Source: Noviherbaspirillum humi (GTDB taxonomy: Bacteria > Pseudomonadota > Gammaproteobacteria > Burkholderiales > Burkholderiaceae_D). From it: a stretch of 64,000 bases of DNA. A program made the translations under genes and the position numbers. The first letter of the stretch is position 1, and each line of letters opens with the position of its first letter. Below the pieces are notes generated by a model, which searched no databases, was not told the origin of the DNA, and was given only the letters and a program-made list of their open reading frames with translations. Location: positions 92,321 to 156,320 of the forward strand of contig NZ_FZOT01000014.1 in assembly GCF_900188095.1 (NCBI RefSeq), read 5' to 3'. This document shows positions 18,042-26,671 of the stretch, one piece after another.

Positions 18042-19272
18042 ACTCAGGCCGTCCGGTGAGCAGCAGCGCAACATGCGCCGCTTTGCTGGGTCTTGTCGAT
18101 TTGTTTTCAACAAGGCGCTTGCATTGCAGATGGAGCGCTTTAAGTTGGGCGAAAAGAGGTTGGGGTATGTTCCGCTGTGCAGATTACTTACTATGTGGCG
18201 CAAAGATCCCCAGACACCTTGGTTGGCCGATGCGCCGACGCACGCGCTACAGCAGTCGCTCAAAGACCTTGCCCGGGCCTATGCCAACTTCTTCTCCAAG
18301 CGCGCTAACCTGCCGCGTTTCAAGAAGAAAGGACAGTGTGACAGTTTTCGCTATCCCGACCCGAAACAGGTCAAACACGATCAGGCCAATAGCCGCATCT
18401 ACCTGCCTAAGCTCGGTTGGCTACGTTACCGCAAAAGCCGAGATATTCTAGGGACGGTAAAGCAAGTCACGGTATTGTTTAGTAATGGCAAGTGGCTTGT
18501 ATCCATTCAGACCGAACGCGAGGTCGAGCGGACGATCCCTGATGGCGGTGCCGTCGGCATCGACTTGGGCATTGCCCGCTTCGCCACGCTCTCTGACGGC
18601 ACATTTTATGCACCACTCAATAGCTTCAAACAACACGAAACTGCGCTGCGAAGAACGCAGCAGTCATTGACTCGCAAAGTCAAGTTCAGCAACAACTGGG
18701 AAAAGGCGAAGGCCCGCCTCCAGCGTATTCACGCCCGCATCCACAACGCCCGCCGCGACTACCTGCACAAGACCACGACCACTATCAGCCAAAACCACGC
18801 GATGGTGTGCATAGAGGACCTGCAGGTAAAAAACATGTCAAAGTCAGCAGCAGGTACTAATGAGAAGCCAGGTAGAGCAGTTCGGACCAAATCCGGTCTA
18901 AACAAGTCGATCCTCGATCAGGGCTGGTTTGAGTTCCGACGGCAACTCGAGTACAAAATGGCGTGGAAAGGCGGCTGGCTTATCGCTGTACCCCCGCAAA
19001 ACACAAGCCGGACTTGTCCGTGCTGCGGCCATGTGTCGGCGAATAACCGGAAGACTCAGGCCCGGTTCATGTGTGTAGCGTGCGGCTTTAAAGAAAACGC
19101 CGATTTAGTCAGCGCAATTAACATTCTCAGGGCGGGACACGCCCGTTGCGCCTGTGAAGTGAGCGGTGCAGCAAGGCCGCCAGCAGCAGGAACCCGCCGA
19201 AGCGACTTATTCCGGATAAGTGCCGGGAACGCCGCCGTAGGAATCCCTGGTATTAAACAGGGAGGATGTCAA
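18005..19272 (+). mobile_element. IS200/IS605-family element carrying only tnpB
   Basis: The right end is recognisable: a small hairpin TCCCTG...CAGGGA followed by GGATGTCAA, the usual terminus of such elements, ending with TCAA at 19269-19272. The left end is unclear: a TTAC target lies at 18001-18004, but only eight bases separate it from the tnpB ATG, with no room for the left-end hairpin. The left boundary given is therefore tentative, and the element may be immobile. Confidence 0.5.
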
Positions 19273-19305
19273 GGAGGGGCCGTCGGTGAGTTTACGGCCG
19301 CCTAG
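18013..19305 (+). CDS. tnpB: RNA-guided endonuclease TnpB (IS200/IS605, OrfB/InsQ type)
   Basis: TnpB is a nuclease guided by a right-end (omega) RNA and is the ancestor of Cas12. From the ATG at 18013 (MQCYQAFKFELRP): N-terminal HTH_OrfB-like region, a RuvC-like domain with acidic residues D184 (GIDLGIARFA), E268 (CIEDLQVKNM) and D364 (ENADLVSAINI), and a four-Cys zinc ribbon between them (C335, C338, C354, C357). All catalytic positions are present, so the nuclease is probably intact. No tnpA transposase lies nearby, so it is a stand-alone or non-autonomous type. The last codons (after about 19272) lie beyond the apparent right end of the element, so the C-terminus is read from flanking DNA. 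Confidence 0.88.
   Translation: MQCYQAFKFELRPSGEQQRNMRRFAGSCRFVFNKALALQMERFKLGEKRLGYVPLCRLLTMWRKDPQTPWLADAPTHALQQSLKDLARAYANFFSKRANLPRFKKKGQCDSFRYPDPKQVKHDQANSRIYLPKLGWLRYRKSRDILGTVKQVTVLFSNGKWLVSIQTEREVERTIPDGGAVGIDLGIARFATLSDGTFYAPLNSFKQHETALRRTQQSLTRKVKFSNNWEKAKARLQRIHARIHNARRDYLHKTTTTISQNHAMVCIEDLQVKNMSKSAAGTNEKPGRAVRTKSGLNKSILDQGWFEFRRQLEYKMAWKGGWLIAVPPQNTSRTCPCCGHVSANNRKTQARFMCVACGFKENADLVSAINILRAGHARCACEVSGAARPPAAGTRRSDLFRISAGNAAVGIPGIKQGGCQGGAVGEFTAA
19120..19272 (+). ncRNA. Probable omega RNA (TnpB guide scaffold)
   Basis: In known TnpB systems the guide scaffold overlaps the 3' end of tnpB and ends at the element's right end, the guide being the next bases outside. Here that span contains GGGCG/CGCCC-type stems and the terminal hairpin just before GGATGTCAA. 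The guide would begin at 19273. The 5' end is a guess. Confidence 0.4.
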
Positions 19306-19991
19306 AGGACGGAATTCCATGGAAAGCATGTCTGGCCGGGCGCTTTTCAAGTGCGAGTCCCAGAGCGTGTTATTAAATTAATGAGGGGCCGCGCAGCTAG
19401 GTCAAGCGGCCGAATGCGAGGCACGGCGACGCGATGTACGGTGCTACAGCAAGGATCCGAAACGACGGAAATGACTGCTTAGTAAGCCTGCCGGTATCGT
19501 TCGAGCGAAAAGGCGCCTAGTGCGGCGTTGCGGCGCTTGCGCCGAGAGTCGCTCCGTGCGGCGCATCGCGCCTTGCGTTCGTACGCCACCCCCTGTTTGA
19601 ATTCATATACACTTTAGTGGTGTTAATCGGATGTCTGATACCGCCCATGACGTTTTGCAAGGCTGGGTGCGCTGGCGTTCGACGTCTCAGGCGCTGGCAC
19701 TGCGAGCGTGCATCATTTTGACCGGTGCCAACCAAGTCATTACCAGCTCGCCCATTGCCTGTACGCTGCACGTCAGCAATCTGACTGTTATGCCGCGCTC
19801 GGGGCACCCCACGGCGTCGCAGATAAGCAGATTGAGCGTCGCATTGCTACCACCTGCACAGCAGTGCAGCTAACGTTACCCACTGAATTAGCCGGCAACT
19901 GGTCCAAGCAACCCGCATGAGCCACAGTAGCATCGGCGCGAAGGGATGCCGCGCCTTTGCAGTTAATTGCCATCTTCCACATGGTCGTCTG
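19306..19991. other. Region without a convincing gene downstream of tnpB
   Basis: Several short open frames exist on both strands, but none has a ribosome site, a coherent composition or a familiar motif. Local GC varies sharply. I take it as degraded accessory DNA. Confidence 0.5.
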
Positions 19992-20192
19992 ATGATCGGT
20001 TTAACTCTGCTCAAAAAATTTGCATACGAGAACAATCAGACGAGGAGAGCGTCGGACTGTCTTGTGGAGGATCTGCAAAGGAAGGGGCGTTTTTTCGAAA
20101 CGAACTGGGCTCCCGGTGTCTTGGCGGCGATAAAAAGCGGTGAATTGCGAGAAGTGGGCAACAATTTGCGTTGTGTGAATTTGCAGAACTGA
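19992..20192 (+). CDS. Possible small protein of unknown function
   Basis: A 66-residue frame from ATG 19992 (MIGLTLLKKFAYENNQ) with a plausible amphipathic, charged composition (RRASDCLVEDLQRKG, LAAIKSGELREVGNN). An ATG at 19917 would lengthen it to 91 residues. No strong ribosome site and no recognised family; it could be a fragment of a larger lost gene. Confidence 0.25.
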   Translation: MIGLTLLKKFAYENNQTRRASDCLVEDLQRKGRFFETNWAPGVLAAIKSGELREVGNNLRCVNLQN

Positions 20193-20389
20193 TCGAGTTT
20201 TACCGAACCAAGGCGGTGAGTCCGCTCATAACAAAAATGCGAAGGTGCGAATGCTCATACGTTAAGAGTCTCTTTCTAAGAGCGATGCAAGTTGGCCCCG
20301 TATGGCGTGGAGGCGATATTCGGGCGTGGCTTCATTTGGCGGGTGGCATACTGCTGGAGTGACTTAGCCTAACATCCAACGCGATACTG

Positions 20390-20677
20390 TCACCGCCGCG
20401 CGGGCGCACGGTGCTGGTCATGGAAGGCAGGGTCCTTTTTCCTGACCCAGTTCACAAACTTGCGAATTTCGTCGTTTTCCAGCAGCCGTTCGCAGGTATG
20501 GTAGTACTGTGCCAGTTCGCGTTCGCTGAAGACCGAATGGATCTTGCTATGGCAAATTCGGTGCATGCGCACCGTGTCGCGGCCCTTGTGGCTGCGCGGT
20601 ATCAGATGGTGCTCGTTGGCGGACGGGCCGTCGACGAGTTCGCGGCCGCAAAGGGGGCAGGGATCCATCCGATGCAT
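20390..20677 (-). CDS. Small HNH endonuclease
   Basis: 95 residues: CPLCGRELV zinc knuckle half, then EHHLIPRSHKGRDT and RICHSKIHSVFS, the HH...N/H-type beta-beta-alpha metal core of HNH nucleases, with the second Cys-containing half CHSKIH. A C-terminal helical tail (YYHTCERLLENDEIRKFVNWVRKK) follows. Small stand-alone HNH proteins of this kind are common in Burkholderiales; target unknown. It may be co-transcribed with the gene ending 39 bp upstream. ATG 20668 is an alternative start. Confidence 0.72.
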   Translation of the reverse strand: MHRMDPCPLCGRELVDGPSANEHHLIPRSHKGRDTVRMHRICHSKIHSVFSERELAQYYHTCERLLENDEIRKFVNWVRKKDPAFHDQHRAPARR

Positions 20678-20716
20678 GTCGGGCCGGACGACAGCTTTTC
20701 AAGCGCCAGACCGCTG

Positions 20717-21034
20717 TCAATGCCGACCCTGCCTCACATACTCCAGCAGCGTGACGCCGACCAGCAGGTGGGCGGCTTCCGACACCGGATTGCGTACCTT
20801 GCCGCGCCGGATTCGGCGGGCAAGCCGTTCGCCTTCCCACCACAGGCTGCGCAGGTCGCGGGTCAGCCGGTCGCGCCGGCTTTCAAACTCGTCATCCGCG
20901 ACGTCGCGCCCGAGGATGTCGCCATACAGCGCCGCCACTTTCCGCTCCAGGTGAAACAGGCGCATGCGCAGGTCGACCACTTCCCGGGACGGAAGGTCGG
21001 TACGGGCCTCCGGCGTTTTCAGGTTGTGACTCAT
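20717..21034 (-). CDS. Hypothetical helical protein
   Basis: 105 residues from ATG 21034, which has a GGAG ribosome site eight bases upstream; a longer frame to 21124 lacks one. The sequence is highly charged and predicted helical (REVVDLRMRLFHLERKVAALYGD, then RRDRLTRDLRSLWWEGERLARRI), like a coiled coil. No domain recognised. Probable first gene of a two-gene unit with the HNH nuclease. Confidence 0.5.
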   Translation of the reverse strand: MSHNLKTPEARTDLPSREVVDLRMRLFHLERKVAALYGDILGRDVADDEFESRRDRLTRDLRSLWWEGERLARRIRRGKVRNPVSEAAHLLVGVTLLEYVRQGRH

Positions 21035-21307
21035 GGCAATGTCTCCGCACTGGGTTCTCCTGCCGGTAGTTTGCAACCTCCATACCCAAGGCCCGCAACG
21101 CCCGGAAACGTCAAAAGGCGACATGGTTGAGCTCTAGGAAGTTCGATTCAGGACAGCATCGGCGCAGCATAGGCCATCCCGCGCAGCAAGAGTTGGCGGT
21201 TGAACAATTCGCGGCTGCCGGATTCAAACCGGTGTTGCCAAAGATTGCCGCGTGTTGACATGAAACGTCACGCGCGGCGGGTTTTCATTCACGCAAGGGG
21301 AATAGCA

Positions 21308-21613
21308 ATGCCATCACTGCACGGGATTCTGGTGGAACTCGGTATGGTTGAGCCGTTGCGCCACGAGGAAGGCGAGAACGACGACGAACACCACACCGCC
21401 TGGATTGCCTCCGGCGGCAACTTCAACCCGGTGCCGGGCCAGCTCTACGAAGTGTCCTTCGGCCGCGTGCCGTTGGATGGCGAGGACCGCATCGTCAATG
21501 CCCGCGTGCGCATCGACGGCATCGGGCCGGACAGGTGGACCGACCTCGACACCGGCCAGCCGCTCGATTCGCGGCTGCAGCAGCTGCCGGTGCATGCCTA
21601 CCGGCAGCTTTGA
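21308..21613 (+). CDS. Hypothetical protein
   Basis: 101 residues from ATG 21308, preceded by AAGGGG. Acidic, with a beta-rich pattern (GQLYEVSFGRVPLDGEDRIVNARVRIDGIGP). A longer in-frame start at 21200 adds 36 residues with no coding character. It converges on livF. Family unknown. Confidence 0.5.
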   Translation: MPSLHGILVELGMVEPLRHEEGENDDEHHTAWIASGGNFNPVPGQLYEVSFGRVPLDGEDRIVNARVRIDGIGPDRWTDLDTGQPLDSRLQQLPVHAYRQL

Positions 21614-21635
21614 GGCTTGGAGATTTATCAGGCTC

Positions 21636-22337
21636 CTAGACGCCGAGATATTGCGTCAGGGCGTCCTGCTTCTCCAGCAGCGACTTGGAGTTGTCGGCAA
21701 GCACGATGCGGCCTTTCTCCATCACCGCCGCCAGGTCCGTGTGGGACAGCACCGCGCGGTAATTGCGGTCCACGATCAAAGTGCTGATGCCGGTCTTGCA
21801 GATCTGCTCGATCACGCGCCAGATCTCCTGCACGATAAGCGGCGCCAAACCTTCCGTGGCTTCGTCGAGGATCAGCAGTTCCGGATTGGTCATCAGCGCG
21901 CGGCCGATCGACACCATCTGCTGCTCGCCGCCGGAGAGCTGCTGGCCGCCATGGTCCAGCCTCTCCTTGATGCGCGGGAAGGTTTCCAGCACCCGCTCGA
22001 AATTCCAGTCGTTGCGGCCGTTGACGCCGGCGCGGGCGCTCATGATCAGGTTTTCCCGCACCGACAGGTTGGGGAAGATGCCGCGGCCTTCCGGCACGTA
22101 GCCGATGCCGAGGCGGGCCATCTTTTCCGGCGGCAGGCCGGTGACGTCGCGCCCGTTCCAGGCGATCTTGCCGGAGGCGGCCGGCACGTAGCCGAGCACC
22201 GAGCGGATCAGGGTGGTTTTGCCCATGCCGTTGCGGCCCATCAGGCCGAGCGATTTGCCGGCGGGGATGGACAGGTCCACGCCCTGCAGGACGTGGCTGT
22301 CGCCGTAGTAGGTGTTGAGGGAGTCGATGCGCAGCAA
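21636..22337 (-). CDS. livF: Liv-type ABC transporter ATPase, LivF
   Basis: 233 residues: Walker A GRNGMGKTT (about 34-42), signature LSGGEQQM, Walker B LLILDEA followed by TEGLAPL. The switch region reads STLIVDRN instead of the common LLVEQN; this subgroup feature occurs in aromatic-acid Liv transporters. It is the last gene of a minus-strand unit with livG, livM, livH, livK and the benzoate-activation genes, so the substrate is inferred to be benzoate or a relative rather than an amino acid. Confidence 0.9.
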   Translation of the reverse strand: MLRIDSLNTYYGDSHVLQGVDLSIPAGKSLGLMGRNGMGKTTLIRSVLGYVPAASGKIAWNGRDVTGLPPEKMARLGIGYVPEGRGIFPNLSVRENLIMSARAGVNGRNDWNFERVLETFPRIKERLDHGGQQLSGGEQQMVSIGRALMTNPELLILDEATEGLAPLIVQEIWRVIEQICKTGISTLIVDRNYRAVLSHTDLAAVMEKGRIVLADNSKSLLEKQDALTQYLGV

Positions 22338-22371
22338 GGCGGCCTCTGTGTGGTTCTATCGTTCTTGGTCG

Positions 22372-23145
22372 TTAATGGGCGTTGGCTTCGCCGAGATAGG
22401 CGACCTGCACTTCCGGATTGGTGCGTATGGCTTCCGGCGCGTCGCTGGCGATCACCTGGCCGTTGACCATCACGGTGATGCGGTCGGCCACGCGGAACAC
22501 CGCGTCCATGTCGTGCTCCACCAGCAGGATGGCGTGGCTGGCCTTGAGCCTATGCAGCAGCGCCAGCATGCGGTCGGTTTCCTCCGCGCCCATGCCGGCC
22601 AGCGGCTCGTCCAGCAGCAGCACGCGCGGGCGGGTGGCGAGGCACATCGCGATCTCCAGCTGCCGCTTCTGGCCATGGCTCATGCTGCCGGCGGTGAGGT
22701 GGGCCGAATTGGCGAGTCCGGCCGCTTCCAGCGCTTCCTGGGCGATGCCGACGCTGTGGCTGCACAGGGCGGCGCGCTCCCAGATCGCCCAGGGCCGCTG
22801 CTTCGATGCCTGGGCCGCGAGGCGGCAGTTCTCCAGCACGGTGAAGCTGGGGTAGATGGTGGTGCGCTGGTAGCTGCGGCCGATGCCTGCCTGCGCGCGC
22901 TTCGGCTGCGGCCAGCGGCTGATGTCCTGGCCGTCCAGCCGCACTTCACCGGCCGAGGGCGGGACTTCACCCGACAGCATGTTGATCAGGGTGGACTTGC
23001 CGGCGCCGTTGGTGCCGATGACGGCATGCACTTCGCCGACGTGCAGGTCGAGCGAGACATTGTTCACCGCCTTCAGGCCGCCCCACTGGCGGGTCAGCTG
23101 CAGCGCCTGCAGCAGGGGTCGGGATGCGTTGCTCATCGATGTCAT
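22372..23145 (-). CDS. livG: Liv-type ABC transporter ATPase, LivG
   Basis: 257 residues with Walker A GTNGAGKST, a signature-like MSHGQKRQLEI (His replaces the second Gly-flanking Gly of LSGGQ), Walker B VLLLDEP and LAGMGAEET typical of LivG, and H-loop LLVEHDMD. Its ATG shares one base with the livM stop (TGATG). Works with LivF at the inner membrane. Confidence 0.9.
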   Translation of the reverse strand: MTSMSNASRPLLQALQLTRQWGGLKAVNNVSLDLHVGEVHAVIGTNGAGKSTLINMLSGEVPPSAGEVRLDGQDISRWPQPKRAQAGIGRSYQRTTIYPSFTVLENCRLAAQASKQRPWAIWERAALCSHSVGIAQEALEAAGLANSAHLTAGSMSHGQKRQLEIAMCLATRPRVLLLDEPLAGMGAEETDRMLALLHRLKASHAILLVEHDMDAVFRVADRITVMVNGQVIASDAPEAIRTNPEVQVAYLGEANAH

Positions 23146-24179
23146 CAGTGCGTCTTTCCTTCGCGGCGCCTGCCGCGGCCGGTGAGGTAGCGGCCGAGGC
23201 CGATCAGGCCGTCCGGCAGCAGGGCGACGAACAGGATCATGGTCAGGCCGAGGGTCAGCTGCCAGTGGTCGGCCAGGCGGCCGAGGATGGCTTCGGACGA
23301 GAAGAACTCCTTCAGCAGCACGAAGGCAACGGCGCCGATCACCGAGCCGCGCAGGCTGCCGAGCCCGCCGAGGATGATCATCAGCAGGATGGCGCCGGAC
23401 TCGTGCCAGGACAGGAACTCCGGATTGACCACGCCATCCTTGGCCACCACCACGAACCCCGCCAGCCCGGCCAGCGTGCCGGCGATGACGAAGGCGGCCA
23501 GCTTGTAGCCGTAGGTGGAGAAGCCGGTGGCCAGCATGCGCTGTTCGTTGACGCGGATGCCTGACAGCGCACGGCCGAAGCGCGAGCGCAGGATCAGCGC
23601 CAGCAGCGCGTAGGTGGCGACCAGGCTGCCGAGCGTGAAGTAGTACAGGTGCATGCGGTCGTTGAGGTCGATCAGCGTGGCGCCGAACAGCGCCAGTTCC
23701 GGCTTGGCGTTGAGGTAGATGCCGTCGCTGCCGCCGCCGAAATTGGTGTCGTGGAAGACAAAGTAGGCCATCTGGGCGAAGGCCAGCGTCACCATGATGA
23801 AATACACGCCCTTGGTGCGCAGGCTGAGCGCGCCCACCACCAGCGCATACAGCCCGGCGCAGGCCATGGAAGCCGGCAGCAGCCAGCCGATGGAAGGCGT
23901 TGAGGTGAGCGGCGCCGACAGCATCACGGTGGCATAGGCGGCGATGCCGAAGAAGGCGGCATGGCCGAGGCTGACCAGGCCGGTGGTGCCGACCAGCAGC
24001 TCCAGGCTCAGCGCCAGGATGCCGTAGGCCATGATCTTCATCGACAGGTCCTGCATGTAGCCGGACAGGAAGAAGGGCAGGGCGGCCAGGATGATGGCGG
24101 CAATCACCGGCGCCAGCCAGTCGACGCGGCTCACCGGCGGTCGCGCCACGACCACGCCGCTCGTAGAGGAAATCGCCAT
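23145..24179 (-). CDS. livM: Liv-type ABC transporter permease, LivM
   Basis: 344 residues from ATG 24179. Eight or more hydrophobic segments, with the LivM hallmarks LELLVGTTGLVSLGHAAFFGIAAY and GFVVVAKDGVVNPEFLSWHESG, and the GGLGSLRGSVIGA loop. It begins two bases after the livH stop and overlaps livG by one base. Confidence 0.92.
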   Translation of the reverse strand: MAISSTSGVVVARPPVSRVDWLAPVIAAIILAALPFFLSGYMQDLSMKIMAYGILALSLELLVGTTGLVSLGHAAFFGIAAYATVMLSAPLTSTPSIGWLLPASMACAGLYALVVGALSLRTKGVYFIMVTLAFAQMAYFVFHDTNFGGGSDGIYLNAKPELALFGATLIDLNDRMHLYYFTLGSLVATYALLALILRSRFGRALSGIRVNEQRMLATGFSTYGYKLAAFVIAGTLAGLAGFVVVAKDGVVNPEFLSWHESGAILLMIILGGLGSLRGSVIGAVAFVLLKEFFSSEAILGRLADHWQLTLGLTMILFVALLPDGLIGLGRYLTGRGRRREGKTH

Positions 24180-24181
24180 GG

Positions 24182-25054
24182 TCAGTACCCCTTCCTTACC
24201 AGTCCTTCCGGACGCCAGATCAGGATGACGGCCATCAGCAGGTAGATGCCGATGCCGCTCATCTGCGCGAAGAACACCTTGCCGAAGGTGTCGACGAAGC
24301 CCACCAGCAGCGAGGCGATCAGCGCGCCGGAAATCGAGCCGATGCCGCCGATCACCACCACCACGAAGCAGATGATGAGGATGTGGCCGCCCATGCCCGG
24401 ATACACCGAAGACATCGGCGCGGCGATCATGCCGGCGAAGGCTGCCAATACCACGCCGGCGGCGAACACCGAGCGGTACAGCAGGCGGATGTTGATGCCC
24501 AGGCCGCGCACCATGTCGCGGTTGCTGGCGCCGGCGCGCACCATCATGCCCAGGCGGGTGCGGTTGACGACGTAATACAGGCCCAGCGCCACCACTAGGC
24601 AGGCGGCGGAGGCGAACAGCCGGTACACCGGGTAGGTCATGATGCCGCCGAGCGAAAAGCCGCCGGCCAGCCAGTCCGGCACCTTGACGCCGTGGACGTC
24701 GTTGCCGACCAGGATGCTGCGTATCTCCTCGAACACCAGGATGAGGGAGTAGGTCATCAGCACCTGCTGCAGGTGGTCGCGCTGGTAGAGGAAGCTGAAG
24801 AACACCCATTCGAGCAGGAAGCCGAGGATGGCGGCGATCACCACGCCGGCCGCTATCTGCACCAGGAAGTAGTCGCCGAAGTAGGGCGCCAGCATGAAGG
24901 CGAGGTAGGCGCCGATCATGTAGAAGCTGCCATGGGCGAGGTTGATCACGCCCATGATGCCGAAGATCAGGGTCAGGCCGGAGGCGACCAGGAACAGCAG
25001 CAGGCCGTACTGGATGGCGTTGAGGCACTGGACGAGGAAGGTGGAGAGTTCCAT
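24182..25054 (-). CDS. livH: Liv-type ABC transporter permease, LivH
   Basis: 290 residues from ATG 25054 (MELSTFLVQCLNAIQYG); upstream codons in the same frame are non-coding. Family marks are LTLIFGIMGVINLAHGSFYMIGAY and VVIGGIGSISGALIAS. It lies between the palindromic repeat cluster and livM. Confidence 0.92.
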   Translation of the reverse strand: MELSTFLVQCLNAIQYGLLLFLVASGLTLIFGIMGVINLAHGSFYMIGAYLAFMLAPYFGDYFLVQIAAGVVIAAILGFLLEWVFFSFLYQRDHLQQVLMTYSLILVFEEIRSILVGNDVHGVKVPDWLAGGFSLGGIMTYPVYRLFASAACLVVALGLYYVVNRTRLGMMVRAGASNRDMVRGLGINIRLLYRSVFAAGVVLAAFAGMIAAPMSSVYPGMGGHILIICFVVVVIGGIGSISGALIASLLVGFVDTFGKVFFAQMSGIGIYLLMAVILIWRPEGLVRKGY

Positions 25055-25100
25055 GGTGGCTAATGTTGGCTGCTTAATCCCCACCTTCTGGAGGAGGATA

Positions 25101-25175
25101 GGGGCGTAGCAGGGATTTCGCGGAGCACCGCTCCGCGCCTGCGAAGCCGGTTGCGCCTGCAAGCGCAACCGTGGG
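25101..25175. repeat. Intergenic double-hairpin repeat, copy 1
   Basis: Shared block GGGGCGTAGCAGGG, then hairpin CGCGGAGC-ACC-GCTCCGCG (25119-25137), shared block CCTGCGAAGCCG, then hairpin GGTTGCGC...GCGCAACC (25149-25170) and GTGGG. It lies in the livK-livH gap, inside the operon. Confidence 0.85.
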
Positions 25176-25202
25176 TGAGGCTCAAAGCCTGACTAATTAG
25201 TC

Positions 25203-25223
25203 CCCTCCCCTTCAAGGGGAGGG
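25203..25223. repeat. Hairpin CCCTCCCCTT / AAGGGGAGGG
   Basis: A perfect 10-bp stem with a one-base centre, leading into TTA and copy 2 of the double-hairpin repeat. It appears to be the left part of the repeat unit. Confidence 0.75.
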
Positions 25224-25226
25224 TTA

Positions 25227-25300
25227 GGGGCGTAGCAGGGAATTCGGACAGCATGCTGTCCGCCTGCGAAGCCGTCAGCGCGTTTCCGCGCTGACGTGGG
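25227..25300. repeat. Intergenic double-hairpin repeat, copy 2
   Basis: Same shared blocks as copy 1 (GGGGCGTAGCAGGG and CCTGCGAAGCCG), but both hairpins have different stem sequences: the palindrome GGACAGCATGCTGTCC (25246-25261) and GTCAGCGCG-TTTC-CGCGCTGAC (25274-25295). Stems covary while linkers are conserved. Confidence 0.85.
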
Positions 25301-25368
25301 GTGGGATGGGGTTCCAGTGTGATCAAAGGATGTTCTTTAGGTGCGGAAGAAACCCACCCTCACTCCAA

Positions 25369-25389
25369 CCCTCCCCCTGAGGGGGAGGG
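25369..25389. repeat. Hairpin CCCTCCCCC-TGA-GGGGGAGGG
   Basis: A perfect 9-bp stem with a 3-nt loop, 63 bases after the livK stop. It resembles the C/G-rich left hairpin of the repeat unit in opposite context, and lacks a T-run, so it is not a good terminator. Confidence 0.7.
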
Positions 25390-25452
25390 AGTCCCAGCGT
25401 TGAGAGGAGAAGGATTGAAAGAATCAAAAAATCACTTATGACCCATTCCTAC

Positions 25453-26622
25453 TCACATCTTGCACCCGCGCCCCGGATCCGCCAGCGCCTTCACCGCCAC
25501 GCCCTTGTACTCATTGAGCTTGCCGTTCACCTGGCGCAGGTAGAAGTCCTGCACCGGGTTGTGCGCCGCAGACAGGGTGAACTTGCCGCGCGGGCTGTCG
25601 ATGGTGGCTTTCTCCATCGCCGGGATCAGCTTGTCGCGGTTCTTGATGTCGCCGCCCGCCGCCTGCAGGCCGGCCGCCAGCAGCTGGGCGCTGTCATAGC
25701 CCTGCACCGCATAGACGTCGGCATTGGTCTTGTAGGCCTTGGCGAAGGCCAGGCGGAACTGCTTGTCGCGGGCGATGTCGAGGTTGTCGGCATAGTGCAG
25801 GGTGGTCAGCAGGCCTTGGGCGGAATCGCCCTGCGCCTCCAGCGTGCCGTCGGTGAGGAAGCCGGGGCCGTACAGCGGAATGGTCTTGTTGAGGCCGGCC
25901 GCCACGTAATCCTTCACGAACTTCACGGCGCCGCCGCCGGCGAAGAAGGCGTAGACCGCATCCGGCTTCTGTGCCGCGATCTCCGTCAGCAGCGCCTGGA
26001 ACTCGACGTTGGGGAAGGGCAGGGTGAGGTTCTGGGTGACCTTGCCGCCGCCTTTCTCGAAGCCTTCGGTGAAGCCCTTCACCGATTCGGTGCCGGCGGC
26101 GTAGTTCCAGGTGATGGTCATCGCCTTCTTGTGGCCTTTCTCGGCGGCCACCTTGCCCATGGCCACGCCTGGCTGGGAATTGGAGAAGGAGGTGCGGAAG
26201 ATGGTCTTGCCGCACATCGGGCCGGTGATGGCGTCGGCGCCGGCATTCGGAATCACGAGCAGGGTATTGCTGTCCTTGGCCGCCTTCGCCATGGCCAGCG
26301 CCACGCCCGAGTGCACCGTGCCGACCACCACGTCGACCTGGTCGCGCTTGATCAGCTTGTTGATGTTGTCGGTGGCCTTGGACGGCTCCGATTCGTCGTC
26401 CACCTTGAAGTACTGGATCTCGCGTCCGCCGAGCTTGCCGCCCTGCTCGGCCACGTACAGCTTGAAGCCGTTCTCGATCATGTTGCCGAGGTTGGCGTAG
26501 GTGCCGGTGTAGGGCAGCATGAAGCCGACCTTGATCGGGGCATTCTGCGCCGAGGCATTGCCCGCCAGGCACATCGCCGCGACGGCGAGGCCGGCCCAGC
26601 CGAGTTTGAACGTGGATGTCAT
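25453..26622 (-). CDS. livK: Liv-type periplasmic substrate-binding protein, LivK-like (probable benzoate)
   Basis: 389 residues from ATG 26622, which has GGAG seven bases upstream. Signal peptide to about residue 26 (GLAVAAMCLAGNASA), then the type 1 periplasmic-binding fold (IKVGFMLPYTGTYANLGN, VDVVVGTVHSGVALAM, AMTITWNYAAGTESVKGF). Lies 49 bp after the alpha/beta hydrolase gene on the same strand. Aromatic-acid operons often carry such Peripla_BP_6 proteins, so benzoate is the inferred ligand. Confidence 0.88.
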   Translation of the reverse strand: MTSTFKLGWAGLAVAAMCLAGNASAQNAPIKVGFMLPYTGTYANLGNMIENGFKLYVAEQGGKLGGREIQYFKVDDESEPSKATDNINKLIKRDQVDVVVGTVHSGVALAMAKAAKDSNTLLVIPNAGADAITGPMCGKTIFRTSFSNSQPGVAMGKVAAEKGHKKAMTITWNYAAGTESVKGFTEGFEKGGGKVTQNLTLPFPNVEFQALLTEIAAQKPDAVYAFFAGGGAVKFVKDYVAAGLNKTIPLYGPGFLTDGTLEAQGDSAQGLLTTLHYADNLDIARDKQFRLAFAKAYKTNADVYAVQGYDSAQLLAAGLQAAGGDIKNRDKLIPAMEKATIDSPRGKFTLSAAHNPVQDFYLRQVNGKLNEYKGVAVKALADPGRGCKM

Positions 26623-26671
26623 TCTTGTCTCCTTCAAGGGTTGTTGTTTCATTCGGCCGGCGCCAGCGGAT

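Noticed and set aside
21118..21300. Possible tRNA fragment (TTCGATTC and GATTCAAACC strings)
   Set aside because: No cloverleaf can be formed around either string.
24180..25028. N-terminal extension of LivM
   Set aside because: It is an out-of-frame reading of livH; LivM homology begins at ATG 24179.
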